Assembly: GCA_040386355.1 (NCBI GenBank)
Contig: JAZKFP010000056.1
Location: forward strand, 1 to 64,000
Length of the DNA stretch: 64,000 nt
Source: JAZKFP01 sp040386355
GTDB taxonomy: Bacteria > Pseudomonadota > Gammaproteobacteria > Pseudomonadales > UBA6940
Direction of reading: 5' to 3'
The notes beneath the pieces are model-generated. The model saw nothing but the letters and a program-made list of their open reading frames with translations, did not search any database and was not told the origin of the DNA. The first letter of the stretch is position 1; every line of letters starts with the position of its first letter. A program made the position numbers and the translations under genes. Below are positions 8,750-17,636 of this stretch, one piece after another.

Positions 8750-10408
8750 TTATGGAGCATCGTTATTAGGGCGCTGCATCCATAATGGAATTTCATCAAA
8801 TAAACTTTGTTGTTTTTGAACTGGGCGTGGCATTGTTTGCATAGGAGTGGGATCACCGGGAATATTTTCAGGAATACTCGAAGATTCAGCGGTAACCAAC
8901 CACGCATTCACGATGGCAATATCTTCTTCAGTTAAAATTCCCGCAGTACGTTTTAATTGCAAACTAGCTAACAAATAGTCATATCGTGCTTGCACTAAAT
9001 CACGACGTGAAGAAAAATGTGCGCGTTGTGCTTGCAACCATTCTGGAACCGAACGCACACCGCGTTCATATCCTTGAGCAACTGCATTTAATGCTTTTTC
9101 ACTGGACTCAACCGCAACTGCTTGGGCTTTAACACGTTCTAAAGAGGATTCAGCGGCGCGATACGCTTTGCGTGAAGTTGCTTCTGCAAGACGATATGCT
9201 TCTTTCGTACGGTATTCCGCTTCAATACGATTTAAGTTTGCTTGACGTTCGGACGCGCTAATTAATCCACCTGAATAGAGTGGCACCGTTAAACTCAGTC
9301 CTAAGTTAGTAGAAGTCGTATCTCCAGAAGCAAGGCTAGTCGTGCTTCCACCAGAAGTAGTAATTGAATGAGAACCAACAAAATCAACTTGCGGTAAATG
9401 GGCAGCTTTACGGATTGCATGTTGCGCAATGGCAAGACGTTCGCCAATATCAGCTAATCGAATTTCCATGTTGGCTTGTCGTGTCATTGAAATCCACGCA
9501 TTGATGTCTGCGGGGTTAGGCGGCACCATAGGAATATCGAGTGGTAAAGGAACAATATTCATACTGGATTGGCCCGTTAAAATTTCTAAATCTTCGCGTG
9601 CATTTAACTCTAGATTTTTTCCACCCATTAATGATGCGGAATGCATATCGGCAATGGATTGTGCTTCAAAAACTTCGAGAGCTACCGCCAAGCCTTTTTG
9701 AAATCGATTTTTAGTTAATTCAAGTTGCATCGTGATGCGTTCACCTTCGGCTTTTAAGAACGCTACATTTTCTTTTGCTCTTAAAACGTTAATGTAAGAG
9801 CTAATAACTTTTAACATTAGATCTTGATGCGCGATCAAGTATTCAAGCTCAGCTTGACGTGATAGTAATTGTCCACGTCGATAATCGTGCCAGCGATCCA
9901 TACGAAATACGGGTTGTGTAAAATTGACGCCATAGGCCACCGAATCAAACGACGAACCTTCACCAGACGTTAATAAACATTCAAATAGATTGTCAGAAGT
10001 AGAAATACATTGCGGTACTTCGGAAGCGCGCAAGCAGTCATTGAAATCTGAACCTGCATTAAAGCATTCAGAAATTCCATCTAATACATCGGTATTTAAA
10101 TTACTTAAGCTACTGTCTGAAGAGTATTCGTATCGGCTATAACCGGCTTGTGCTTGAATTTTTGGTAGTAAACCTGAGCGGCCTAATTCTTCGTATATTT
10201 TTCCCGCTTCATGTCGATTGATACTCGCATTCCATGCTGCATCATTTTTTAAAGCTAATTTATAAGAAGTCATTAAATCTGTAGCAGATGCGTTTAAACT
10301 TATGCTTAGTAAAAATGGGCTCATTAAAAATGCAAAGCTCACTGCATTAAATGAAATGCTGTGCAATGAAGTGGTGAAACAACGAATCGCGGACGCTATT
10401 TTTTTCAT
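8750..10408 (-). CDS. tolC: TolC-family outer-membrane efflux/secretion channel
   Basis: Outer-membrane channel subunit of tripartite efflux pumps and type I secretion. The sequence starts with a signal peptide ending near LNASATDLM, followed by the TolC start pattern DLMTSYKLALKND and two coiled-coil-rich repeats with RQANLNRIEAEYRTKEAYRLA-type helices. At 552 residues it is longer than the usual 450-490. The excess includes a cysteine-containing insert around residues 110-145 (four to five Cys within IPECFN-, DCLRA-, VPQCIS- and FECLL-like text) and a Pro/Gln-rich C-terminal tail. Cysteines are unusual in TolC barrels and could form disulfides in an extracellular loop. No pump genes are adjacent. 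The family is firm; which partner it serves is unknown, so the symbol is tentative. Confidence 0.88.
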   Translation of the reverse strand: MKKIASAIRCFTTSLHSISFNAVSFAFLMSPFLLSISLNASATDLMTSYKLALKNDAAWNASINRHEAGKIYEELGRSGLLPKIQAQAGYSRYEYSSDSSLSNLNTDVLDGISECFNAGSDFNDCLRASEVPQCISTSDNLFECLLTSGEGSSFDSVAYGVNFTQPVFRMDRWHDYRRGQLLSRQAELEYLIAHQDLMLKVISSYINVLRAKENVAFLKAEGERITMQLELTKNRFQKGLAVALEVFEAQSIADMHSASLMGGKNLELNAREDLEILTGQSSMNIVPLPLDIPMVPPNPADINAWISMTRQANMEIRLADIGERLAIAQHAIRKAAHLPQVDFVGSHSITTSGGSTTSLASGDTTSTNLGLSLTVPLYSGGLISASERQANLNRIEAEYRTKEAYRLAEATSRKAYRAAESSLERVKAQAVAVESSEKALNAVAQGYERGVRSVPEWLQAQRAHFSSRRDLVQARYDYLLASLQLKRTAGILTEEDIAIVNAWLVTAESSSIPENIPGDPTPMQTMPRPVQKQQSLFDEIPLWMQRPNNDAP

Positions 10409-10597
10409 GCGTCTTACATCCTTATGGTTTGAAGTGAAAAAGGGTGTGCATTGGATTTTATGGAGGAGAGTTACTGTTTCATTTGATTTCTATCAAAGCG
10501 ATACAGCGTACCGAACCTTCATTAACTCGTCTACTTTTAAACGATTTAAAATAACCTATTTATAAATTCATATAGAGAGAGTTATGTGGGAGAACGT

Positions 10598-11032
10598 ATG
10601 AGGTTTGTATTAGTTGATAAAGTGTTAGGTTTAGAACCTGGATTACGTATTGAAACTCAGTTTACGTTTCCTCACACAGCAGAGATTTTTTTAGATCATT
10701 TCCCGGGTTTTCCAGTAGTACCGGGTGTGTTGCTTACTGAATGTCTTGCTCAAGCCGGTGCACGTTGTTTATTTGCTGAAGATGAATCGCGTGGTTGGCC
10801 TATGCTCATCAATCTTAAAAAAGTGAAATTTCATGCGTGGGTAAAACCTGAACAAACCATCACTATGCGAGTAGCAATTGGCGTAAGTCGATCTCAATAC
10901 GCAACCGCGAGTGGTGAATGTTTGGTAAACGATACTGTCATGGTAAGCGCGGAATGGATTTACAGCTTTGTAGAAATGTCGCAATTATCTTCCGAATTTT
11001 TAGATCGTATTCGTGCGGATGCGCGTTCGTAA
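10598..11032 (+). CDS. FabZ-like (3R)-hydroxyacyl-ACP dehydratase
   Basis: Hot-dog fold dehydratase, 144 residues from the ATG at 10598. The active-site segment is HFPGFPVVPGVLLTECLAQAG, with catalytic His (about residue 34) and Glu (about residue 48) placed as in FabZ. GGGAG at 10588-10592 lies five bases before this ATG and argues against the GTG at 10586. Fifteen bases later comes a FabL-like reductase on the same strand, so the pair covers the dehydration and enoyl-reduction steps of fatty-acid elongation. It may serve a specialised acyl chain rather than housekeeping synthesis, since fabI is elsewhere (40.6 kb). Whether a canonical fabZ exists in this genome cannot be seen here. Confidence 0.85.
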   Translation: MRFVLVDKVLGLEPGLRIETQFTFPHTAEIFLDHFPGFPVVPGVLLTECLAQAGARCLFAEDESRGWPMLINLKKVKFHAWVKPEQTITMRVAIGVSRSQYATASGECLVNDTVMVSAEWIYSFVEMSQLSSEFLDRIRADARS

Positions 11033-11046
11033 TCTTTTAATGAGAC

Positions 11047-11820
11047 ATGTTTATGAGTTCTTCTTCGCAACAATCTTTATGCGTTATTACCGGTGGTACG
11101 CGTGGCTTGGGTCGTGCAATTGCACTCGAGTTTGCTGAAAAAAATTATCATGTGATTGCAACGTATGTACGTCAGCAGTCTGCAGCGCAAGCTTTGCAAT
11201 CACATGCAGATAAATTGAATTTAAATATTACCACGGTGCGAGCGGATGTTAGTACCGATCGAGGGCGAGAAACTTTACTGCAATCGGTAGTTGACTCTCA
11301 AAAAAAACTAAACGTATTAGTTCACAGCGCTGCGACTGGTGTTCACAAGCTACTTATGGAATGCAGTGAACGCGAATTAAATTGGACTTTTAATACCAAT
11401 ACTTTTGGTTTTTTACGTTTAATTCAAACGTTACTGCCTCAATTTGAAAAGTCCGGCAATCAAAGTATTGTTGCGATTTCATCAAATGGCGCACACTCGG
11501 TTTTACCAGCCTATGGTTTAGTAGGTGCCTCTAAAGCTGCCCTTGAATGTTGGATTCGATATTTAGCAGTAGAATTAAGTGCTTCGCACGGTATTCGAGT
11601 AAATGGAATTCGACCAGGAACTTTAAATACCGAAGCTTGGGATCATCTACCTCAGCGAGAAGAACGAATACGACAAGCTTCGCAGCGTGCGGTAACTGGA
11701 AGGTTAGTGAACTTAAGTGAAGTCGCACAATTAGCGTATTTTCTCTGTTCCGATAATGCGCAATCCATTACGGGAGAAATTGTTCCACTAAACGGTGGCG
11801 GCTTATTGATGGGAAGCTAG
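11047..11820 (+). CDS. FabL-like short-chain enoyl-ACP reductase (or FabG paralogue)
   Basis: Rossmann-fold SDR of 257 residues. The cofactor loop is TGGTRGLG (15-22). The catalytic pair is spaced Y-x6-K (YGLVGASK, Y156 and K163), the enoyl-ACP reductase spacing, rather than the Y-x3-K of FabG-type ketoreductases. The C-terminal AWDHLPQREERIRQASQ region also resembles FabL of Bacillus. I therefore favour an NADPH-dependent trans-2-enoyl-ACP reductase; a ketoreductase cannot be excluded without biochemistry. Start may be the ATG at 11047 or 11053. It is probably cotranscribed with the upstream dehydratase. Another enoyl reductase of FabI type lies at 40593, so the genome appears to have two. 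Confidence 0.8.
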   Translation: MFMSSSSQQSLCVITGGTRGLGRAIALEFAEKNYHVIATYVRQQSAAQALQSHADKLNLNITTVRADVSTDRGRETLLQSVVDSQKKLNVLVHSAATGVHKLLMECSERELNWTFNTNTFGFLRLIQTLLPQFEKSGNQSIVAISSNGAHSVLPAYGLVGASKAALECWIRYLAVELSASHGIRVNGIRPGTLNTEAWDHLPQREERIRQASQRAVTGRLVNLSEVAQLAYFLCSDNAQSITGEIVPLNGGGLLMGS

Positions 11821-11877
11821 GAGATAGTTCTATTATTATTTCTTTAGATTGGCATTCATCTAATCCTCTAACTATTT

Positions 11878-12042
11878 TATATACCCATAACGTTTGAGTT
11901 TTGAGTCAAGTGCAATGGTGAACGTGAAGATTTTTTTTCAATCGTCTTTTTCTTACTAAGAGGGCGCTGTAACGCGCTCTTGCGGTTTAATGGCGATGGA
12001 AAAAAAGAGCCAATACTTGAAAAGTGTTGGCGATGAACACCT
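11878..12042. repeat. degenerate ATACCCGTARCG element (family A, copy 1)
   Basis: The left end TATATACCCATAACGTTTGA and following GTCAAGTGCAATGGTGAA, then GAAGATTTTTTTT, match the intact copy at 31589-31764. The match resumes near GAACACCTA (12034-12042), but the right terminal repeat is missing. The middle holds a different GC-rich hairpin (AGAGGGCGC with GCGCTCT, about 11959-11981). It occupies most of the 311-bp gap before the response-regulator gene; I see no gene in the gap. Confidence 0.6.
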
Positions 12043-12131
12043 ACTCTTTTTTAAAAACTAAGGTCAAACATTATGCGTACGCATGCAATAAAAAATGAAA
12101 ATAGCCGTATGGCATATGGAGCAGGGCAAGC

Positions 12132-13769
12132 ATGATTCATTTGTTTAAAAAGAAAACATTTTTGGTAATTGATGATTACCCAGAATTTCAACTCAATATC
12201 AAACAGATGCTTGCTGATCTTAAAGTGGAAAGAATTGATTTAGCATCAAATGGTGAAGAAACATTGCAATATTGTCGTTCTACCAAATACGACGTTATCT
12301 TGTGTGATTATAATCTTGGCGAAGGAAAAGACGGACAACAAATATTAGAAGAACTTCGTGAAAATAATTTAATTAATTATTCTTCTCTTTTTTTAATGCT
12401 TACTGCAGAGACAACCAGTGTAATGGTAATGGGGGCGCTGGAGTTTTCGCCAGACTCTTACTTAGCAAAACCTTTTACAATGTCTGAATTAAAAAGTCGT
12501 CTCGAAAAATTATTAGACGCAAAACACGCTTTAAAACATATTTATTACGCTATGGATGATGGAAAATTTGATGATGTACAACGTTTATGTCAGCGTACAT
12601 TAAAAGAATATCCAAAATTTACAAAAAAGATTTTACGAATAGAATCGGAATTTTTATATAAAACCGGAAAACTTGATGAGTCACAAGCAATTTACCAAAA
12701 GTTGTTAAAAGATATGGACGCTGACTGGATCCGACTTGGTCTAGGAAAAATTGCATTTGATAAAAATAAACTTAAAGAAGCTGAAAATGAATTTAAAACT
12801 ATTATTGCCCGTAATAAAAATTTTCTTGAAGCCTATGATTGTTTAGCAAATACCTATAAAAAATTAAATCGTCTGTTGGATGTGCAAAAAATTTTGACAG
12901 AGGCGATATCTTTATCTCCAAAATCAGCTCGTCGTCAAAAAAAACTGGGTGAAATTGCGCTGTTAAACGACGATTTAGAAGTTGCATCTCGCGCATTTCG
13001 GCGACATTTAAAACTAGCAAAAAATTCTTCGCATGATTCTGCAGAAAATATTATCTCTACAGCAAAATGTTTACTCTTGCAGGCAGAGAATAGCGATAGT
13101 ATGAACGCATTTGTTATATACAAGGAAATCAGTGAATTAACCCGCTCAACTAAAAGTGTTTGGATGGATGATGCTGATGCTGTTACAGCTCATGTCATGT
13201 TAACTATTACAAGTGCTAAAACAGTTAAAAATTCTGAGCTGAAAAAAATGATTGAGGGCGCATGTTTTTGTTTAAAAAATGCCCCTAAAAAACTTTCGTT
13301 GGAAGATTACATACGCTTTATTGAGTTTTTACAAGCTCAAGATTTTCCTACTGAAGCGGCTTTTGTCGCTGAAAAAATGATGCTTTATTATAAATCAGCT
13401 GAACATTTGGATAATAAATTTCAGCAACGTCACAAAGCTTTGCTTAATAATGAAGATTTAATGGACCAGTTGAGTCAAGTTAATGATTCCAACAATGCAG
13501 GAGTTGAACTCTATCAGACTGGGCAATATGTCCAAGCATTGGAAAAATTTGCTGAAGCCCGAGAACAACTAGCACACTCATTAACCGTACATTTAAATTA
13601 TTTGCAATGCATCGTGAAACAAATGGAGACTAAACAAATTTCAGAAGAGGGAGTTAAGTTGGGTGAAAAAACTATAGACTTCTTATCAAAACTAAGCTCA
13701 AGCAATCCAAAATATGCTCGATATCAAAAACTTTTTAGTAGCTTTAAAAGCTATAAAAAAACACTATAA
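12132..13769 (+). CDS. response regulator with TPR-like repeats, no DNA-binding domain
   Basis: The N-terminal receiver domain has the acidic pair D14-D15, phospho-acceptor D59 in ILCDYNLG, T91 and K113 (LAKPF), so it should be phosphorylatable. The remaining 420 residues are helical with TPR-like periodicity, for example TGKLDESQAIYQKLL, FDKNKLKEAENEFKT and TGQYVQALEKFAEA. There is no helix-turn-helix, GGDEF, EAL or HD domain, so output is probably protein-protein contact. Similar receiver-TPR proteins are known in Pseudomonas and Vibrio, where their roles are poorly defined. No kinase gene is adjacent. A terminator follows at 13832. Confidence 0.88.
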   Translation: MIHLFKKKTFLVIDDYPEFQLNIKQMLADLKVERIDLASNGEETLQYCRSTKYDVILCDYNLGEGKDGQQILEELRENNLINYSSLFLMLTAETTSVMVMGALEFSPDSYLAKPFTMSELKSRLEKLLDAKHALKHIYYAMDDGKFDDVQRLCQRTLKEYPKFTKKILRIESEFLYKTGKLDESQAIYQKLLKDMDADWIRLGLGKIAFDKNKLKEAENEFKTIIARNKNFLEAYDCLANTYKKLNRLLDVQKILTEAISLSPKSARRQKKLGEIALLNDDLEVASRAFRRHLKLAKNSSHDSAENIISTAKCLLLQAENSDSMNAFVIYKEISELTRSTKSVWMDDADAVTAHVMLTITSAKTVKNSELKKMIEGACFCLKNAPKKLSLEDYIRFIEFLQAQDFPTEAAFVAEKMMLYYKSAEHLDNKFQQRHKALLNNEDLMDQLSQVNDSNNAGVELYQTGQYVQALEKFAEAREQLAHSLTVHLNYLQCIVKQMETKQISEEGVKLGEKTIDFLSKLSSSNPKYARYQKLFSSFKSYKKTL

Positions 13770-13831
13770 ATCTAATTGCTTCATCGTTTTTGGTGAATTT
13801 TGCAAAGCCAGTATGTGCTTAAGCTCCATGC

Positions 13832-13858
13832 AAATTTAGGATGAACCTAAATTTTTTT
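13832..13858 (+). terminator. intrinsic terminator after the response-regulator gene
   Basis: AAATTTAGG and CCTAAATTT form a perfect 9-bp stem with loop ATGAA, running into a T tract, about 60 bases after the stop at 13769. Confidence 0.75.
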
Positions 13859-13952
13859 GACTGTATAATTTCATAATGTAATCCAGTAATTCTAGACAGC
13901 CGCCTTAAGTTTCCTCTAGTATTCTAAAATATTATTATCTAAAGGCTTCCTA

Positions 13953-16502
13953 TTGTTTAGCAATCAACCTGCACGTAATAAAATGCATTTTTTGATGAGA
14001 TTTATTTGGTCTCAGCTCAGTCGTATTATCTTGATTTTAGCTTTCATTATTGTATGCATTACTATAGCTCTTGGAGCAATGATGCTTACTAAATCAGGAC
14101 CTGAATGGATTTTGTGGCAAACCGCAAAAAAAATTCAAGCTAAAGAGAATGTTACTTTTAAATGGCAAGATTTTTCTCGACCTAGTTTAGATACGATTGA
14201 ATTAAAAGATTTTGAATTTTCTGATCCAGCAATTGGCGATATTAAAGTTGATCTGATTAAAATTGTTTTTTTTGGTCCTTTTGAAGATTTGCAATCAATA
14301 AAGTTAGGTTTAAAAATTCCTATTTCTAAAATTGAAGTTGGCCAAGTTGCAATAGATCGCTCAAAAGTAATCCTTAAAGCTGCTTCCAATAAAGAAACAG
14401 CAAAAAATGTTGCTATTCCTGGTTGGTTGGATATAAATGCAGATTTATTGATCAAACGTCTCACATTATTAAGCAATAAAAATACCACTGATTTAAATTA
14501 TCTTTCTTTTGATGTAAGGGCAAATGGCAAAAAGCATACTTTAAATATTGCTGGTGATATACGAAACCTGACGCACGGCACTAACTGTAGCTCTAATGAA
14601 GCACTGTGTTTAGTACGTCTTGAAAATTCAACAGCAAAAATTGCAGTAAATAATTTTGATTTTAAGGGTAACATTAAATCAGATTTGCAACCTTCTATTA
14701 TCACGAAGCAGTTAAAACTTACTAAACCAACAAATATTAGCGATATAATTTTTAGCGGTAATATAAACGTTCCAGATCGAAAGATTGATTTTAAAAATTT
14801 CAAAATAAAAGTGCCTGTATCTTTAGAATATGCGACATTGCAAACTCATTCTGAAATAAGTTGGAAAAATAATTTGGATGTTATCATTCATAAAGCACGT
14901 TTGAATTGGAATGGTAGCCAACATCTAGTGCAGGGCAGAATTAATGATGAAATTGATCTTACCGCTAAAGTTGGCGCAGTAAGCGTAGAACAATTATCAC
15001 CTTGGATTAAATTAGAAAATCTTCAAGGCATATTCTATGGCGACATTGATATAACTGGAAATATTAAATATCCAAAGATTGAATCACATTTTTTTGTGAA
15101 CGGTATTAGGGGGCAAGCGCTTCTGCAATTTGAAGGTACGTTGAAAGGTGCTTTGAAAAAAATTGCTGCCAATTCAGAGCCGTGGCAAGTTCTCGGTAAA
15201 ATGAGTGTCACGACTCCACGATTTCAAACAGAAATGAATACTAATATCGATTTTTTTAAAAAAAATGAGGCTTGGAATGTTTTAGCAAATATAAATTCAG
15301 GAGTTTTACGAGATTCTACCTTAGGGTCAGAAATAAATTCTATTAATGTTGTTGCTCAACTAGTAAATAAGGTTGTTACTGTAAATGGTACGGCGAAAGT
15401 TTCAGACAGTAATGGAAAATTAAATCTAAATGCTTCAGGAAAACCATTTACGCCACTTCAGCAAAATACCATAAATCTTCCGCCAAGAATGCAAGGCGTA
15501 TTACATGTTTCAGATTTGCCAATTGACTTTAACCAAACTTTAGAAACCCTGGTTAATTCAAAAATAACTTTTTTATTACCCGTTGATTCAAATGATTGGC
15601 AAATCGGTGGTGTAATAAAACCGCGTGAAACCGTAGTAAATCTTGATCGATCTACTCCAAAATTAGCAAAATTAAAAATTATTGATCAGCGTAAGACAAG
15701 TTTGTCTGATGATCAATACGGTCCAGAAATCCCAACAAATTTTATCATCGCAACATCTTCTGAAAAAAAAAAGACAACTATCCCCGCTATTCTTGACATT
15801 CAAATGAAAATGGATCGACCTGGATTAATTCGAGGTCGAGGCATTAACGCGGAATTTAATGGCGCCCTACAGATTCGTGGCAACCCAAATAGTTTGAACT
15901 GGATTGGAAATTTTGATGTAATTCGCGGGCGTTATGAGTGGGCGGGGCAGCGCTTTGATTTGTCCAAAGGCTATGTCACAGTTTCTAATAAACTGGTGAG
16001 CTTTCATGGTGAAGCGCAGGTTACCATTGACGCTACGAATATTACGGTAATCATTGATACCAAAGGTGAAGATATTGATTTTAATCTTACTTCGGTTCCA
16101 GCATTACCTGAGGAAGAAATTTTAGCCTTATTGTTTTTTGGTGGTTCAGTAGATTCATTATCGCCGTTACAGGCCATACGTCTTGCTCAGGCTGTGCAAC
16201 AAATTCGATCTGGAAAAGCAGCGAAATACGATCCTTCAGAAATGGCTCGGCGTTGGATTGGAGTTGATGATCTTAAGGTAGATACAACGACTTCTGAAGC
16301 AGGAGAGACCGACGTCACAGTAGGTGTCGGTAAATATATTTCTCGACGATTATATCTCGAAGTTGCAAAAGGATTAGAAGCAACTTCACCGGTTGAAGCA
16401 AATCTTGATGCGGAAATTACTAATAATATTTTAGTGCGTGGAACCTCAAAATCTGATCGTAGTTTTCAAGGTATTAAATTACTATGGCAAAAAGTTTATT
16501 AA
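13953..16502 (+). CDS. tamB: TamB-family translocation and assembly module inner-membrane protein
   Basis: AsmA/TamB-type protein. A single N-terminal membrane segment (about residues 20-45) is followed by a long periplasmic beta-rich stretch. The C-terminal DUF490 domain shows YEWAGQRFDLSKGYV, the conserved ALPEEEILALLFFGGS and terminal KLLWQKVY. TamB spans the periplasm and works with TamA in outer-membrane protein insertion or lipid transport. At 849 residues it is clearly shorter than the 1200-1400 of enterobacterial TamB, the loss being in the middle. Start is TTG with AAAGG seven bases upstream; ATGs at codons 11 and 15 lack such a site. tamA is not adjacent but at 33.4 kb in this window. 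Confidence 0.85.
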   Translation: MFSNQPARNKMHFLMRFIWSQLSRIILILAFIIVCITIALGAMMLTKSGPEWILWQTAKKIQAKENVTFKWQDFSRPSLDTIELKDFEFSDPAIGDIKVDLIKIVFFGPFEDLQSIKLGLKIPISKIEVGQVAIDRSKVILKAASNKETAKNVAIPGWLDINADLLIKRLTLLSNKNTTDLNYLSFDVRANGKKHTLNIAGDIRNLTHGTNCSSNEALCLVRLENSTAKIAVNNFDFKGNIKSDLQPSIITKQLKLTKPTNISDIIFSGNINVPDRKIDFKNFKIKVPVSLEYATLQTHSEISWKNNLDVIIHKARLNWNGSQHLVQGRINDEIDLTAKVGAVSVEQLSPWIKLENLQGIFYGDIDITGNIKYPKIESHFFVNGIRGQALLQFEGTLKGALKKIAANSEPWQVLGKMSVTTPRFQTEMNTNIDFFKKNEAWNVLANINSGVLRDSTLGSEINSINVVAQLVNKVVTVNGTAKVSDSNGKLNLNASGKPFTPLQQNTINLPPRMQGVLHVSDLPIDFNQTLETLVNSKITFLLPVDSNDWQIGGVIKPRETVVNLDRSTPKLAKLKIIDQRKTSLSDDQYGPEIPTNFIIATSSEKKKTTIPAILDIQMKMDRPGLIRGRGINAEFNGALQIRGNPNSLNWIGNFDVIRGRYEWAGQRFDLSKGYVTVSNKLVSFHGEAQVTIDATNITVIIDTKGEDIDFNLTSVPALPEEEILALLFFGGSVDSLSPLQAIRLAQAVQQIRSGKAAKYDPSEMARRWIGVDDLKVDTTTSEAGETDVTVGVGKYISRRLYLEVAKGLEATSPVEANLDAEITNNILVRGTSKSDRSFQGIKLLWQKVY

Positions 16503-16510
16503 TGAAAGGC

Positions 16511-16775
16511 ATAACCCGTAGCGTTTGACCTTTGCTTTTAAAGAAGGGTAGGTGTCTATCATGATCTTTTTTCTCGGTTGCTGTATTGTCTGCTTGAACG
16601 TGTCACAGCGTTCTCGCTGCATAAAGCTTTGGCTACGCCGCGTTAGCAATATTGCTGATTAGCGGTGTTGCGCCGTGCAATCGAAAAAATCTTCATGCTT
16701 CACCATTTTATTTGTCCGGCCGCTGCCTTTATTCGAGGCGCGCATAGCGCCCAAATTATCATACGCTACGGGTAT
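16511..16775. mobile_element. MITE-like element, family A copy 2 (265 bp)
   Basis: The left end is ATAACCCGTAGCGTTTGA and the right end is ATACGCTACGGGTAT, an inverted pair. The interior contains TATCATGATCTTTTTTC, GTAAAGCTTTGG-type sequence (here ATAAAGCTTTGGCTACG) and CTTCATGCTTCACC in the same order as the copy at 24369-24566, plus about 65 extra bases. It encodes nothing recognisable. It ends six bases before the ATG of the PTPS-like gene, so that gene's leader and ribosome binding site lie inside the element. Confidence 0.8.
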
Positions 16776-16781
16776 AGCATT

Positions 16782-17636
16782 ATGTTTCGGTTGTTTGTAG
16801 AACAGTTAACTACAGTTGATTTTACCTATTTTGATTCTGATCGTGGATTGTTAGGCCAAACATATATAGTTGATGTGACTTTGATCGGAGATTTAAATCC
16901 TGAATATATGATGATAGATTTTGGTCTTATCAAAAAAAGATTAAAATCTGAAATTGAGTTACTGCTTGATCATAAATTTTGGCTTTTCAAACCTGCCGTA
17001 AAAATTGAAAAAAATGATCCGCAAAATTTTCATATTCAAATGAATTCAAAAATTGGTTTGTACTATCTAACCTGTCCAAAATCAGCTGTTTTTTTTGATT
17101 TAAGCGAACGTACATTATCTTTAGATTTAGCTAAAAACCACCTCGAACAGCAAATGCTTCTTTTTCTTCAATCTAAATTTCCCAATATTAAAGCGCTTGA
17201 AATTGATTTATATTTGGAAGAGCAGAAAAGTAATGAGGCTTTTTTTCAATATTGCCATGGCTTGAAAACGCACAATGGTGATTGTCAGCGAATTGCACAT
17301 GGTCATCGGTCTAAAATTCAAATTTGGTTAGATTCAAATTATTCAGAAGTTCTTTCAAGAGAATGGGCTAATTTTCTAGATGGCCGTTTTATTGCCAATG
17401 CTGAAGATGAAATAGTAACCCAAAAAACAAACAGTCGAGTATTTCAATACGAAGCTCCTCAAGGTGTATTTTATTTAGAAGTACCAAGTGATCGGGTTTG
17501 GATTATTGAAGGTGAAACAACGATTGAAAATATTACTTATAATATTGCACGTTATCTTTTAAATAATCATAAAAATAAAAAAATAAAAATTCGTACCTAT
17601 GAAGGTACACGCAAAGGTGCTGAGGTAATACTTTAG
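16782..17636 (+). CDS. two-domain 6-pyruvoyltetrahydropterin/6-carboxytetrahydropterin synthase-like protein
   Basis: Two QueD/PTPS-like (T-fold) halves in 284 residues. The C-terminal half holds the metal-site pattern CHGLKTHNGDCQRIAHGHRS (Cys158, His159, His164, His173, His175). The N-terminal half lacks the HGH motif (LGQTY instead) but keeps MIDFGLIKK and LLLDH, the segment with the substrate-side Asp-His. The active site would thus be shared between halves. The long PTPS form is found in other gammaproteobacteria; its substrate is less certain than for QueD, so I do not assign queD. The frame opens further upstream to 16665, but those 39 codons are MITE sequence. The stop overlaps the start of cmoB (TAGTG), implying translational coupling of two genes linked by tRNA or pterin chemistry. 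Confidence 0.8.
   Translation: MFRLFVEQLTTVDFTYFDSDRGLLGQTYIVDVTLIGDLNPEYMMIDFGLIKKRLKSEIELLLDHKFWLFKPAVKIEKNDPQNFHIQMNSKIGLYYLTCPKSAVFFDLSERTLSLDLAKNHLEQQMLLFLQSKFPNIKALEIDLYLEEQKSNEAFFQYCHGLKTHNGDCQRIAHGHRSKIQIWLDSNYSEVLSREWANFLDGRFIANAEDEIVTQKTNSRVFQYEAPQGVFYLEVPSDRVWIIEGETTIENITYNIARYLLNNHKNKKIKIRTYEGTRKGAEVIL

Noticed and set aside
8437..8907. 156-residue minus-strand frame overlapping two gene ends
   Set aside because: It crosses the terminator and the ends of two convergent real genes; composition is not protein-like.
10302..10565. 87-residue plus-strand frame across the tolC start
   Set aside because: Antisense to the TolC signal peptide and running through the divergent promoter region; no ribosome binding site or homology.
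11959..11981. GC-rich hairpin AGAGGGCGC...GCGCTCT as a terminator of the FabL-like gene
   Set aside because: It is 140 bases past the stop and inside a degenerate repeat element; followed by TGCGG, not a T run.
16665..16781. N-terminal extension of the PTPS-like gene
   Set aside because: The 39 codons are translation of a MITE; the PTPS similarity starts at ATG 16782.
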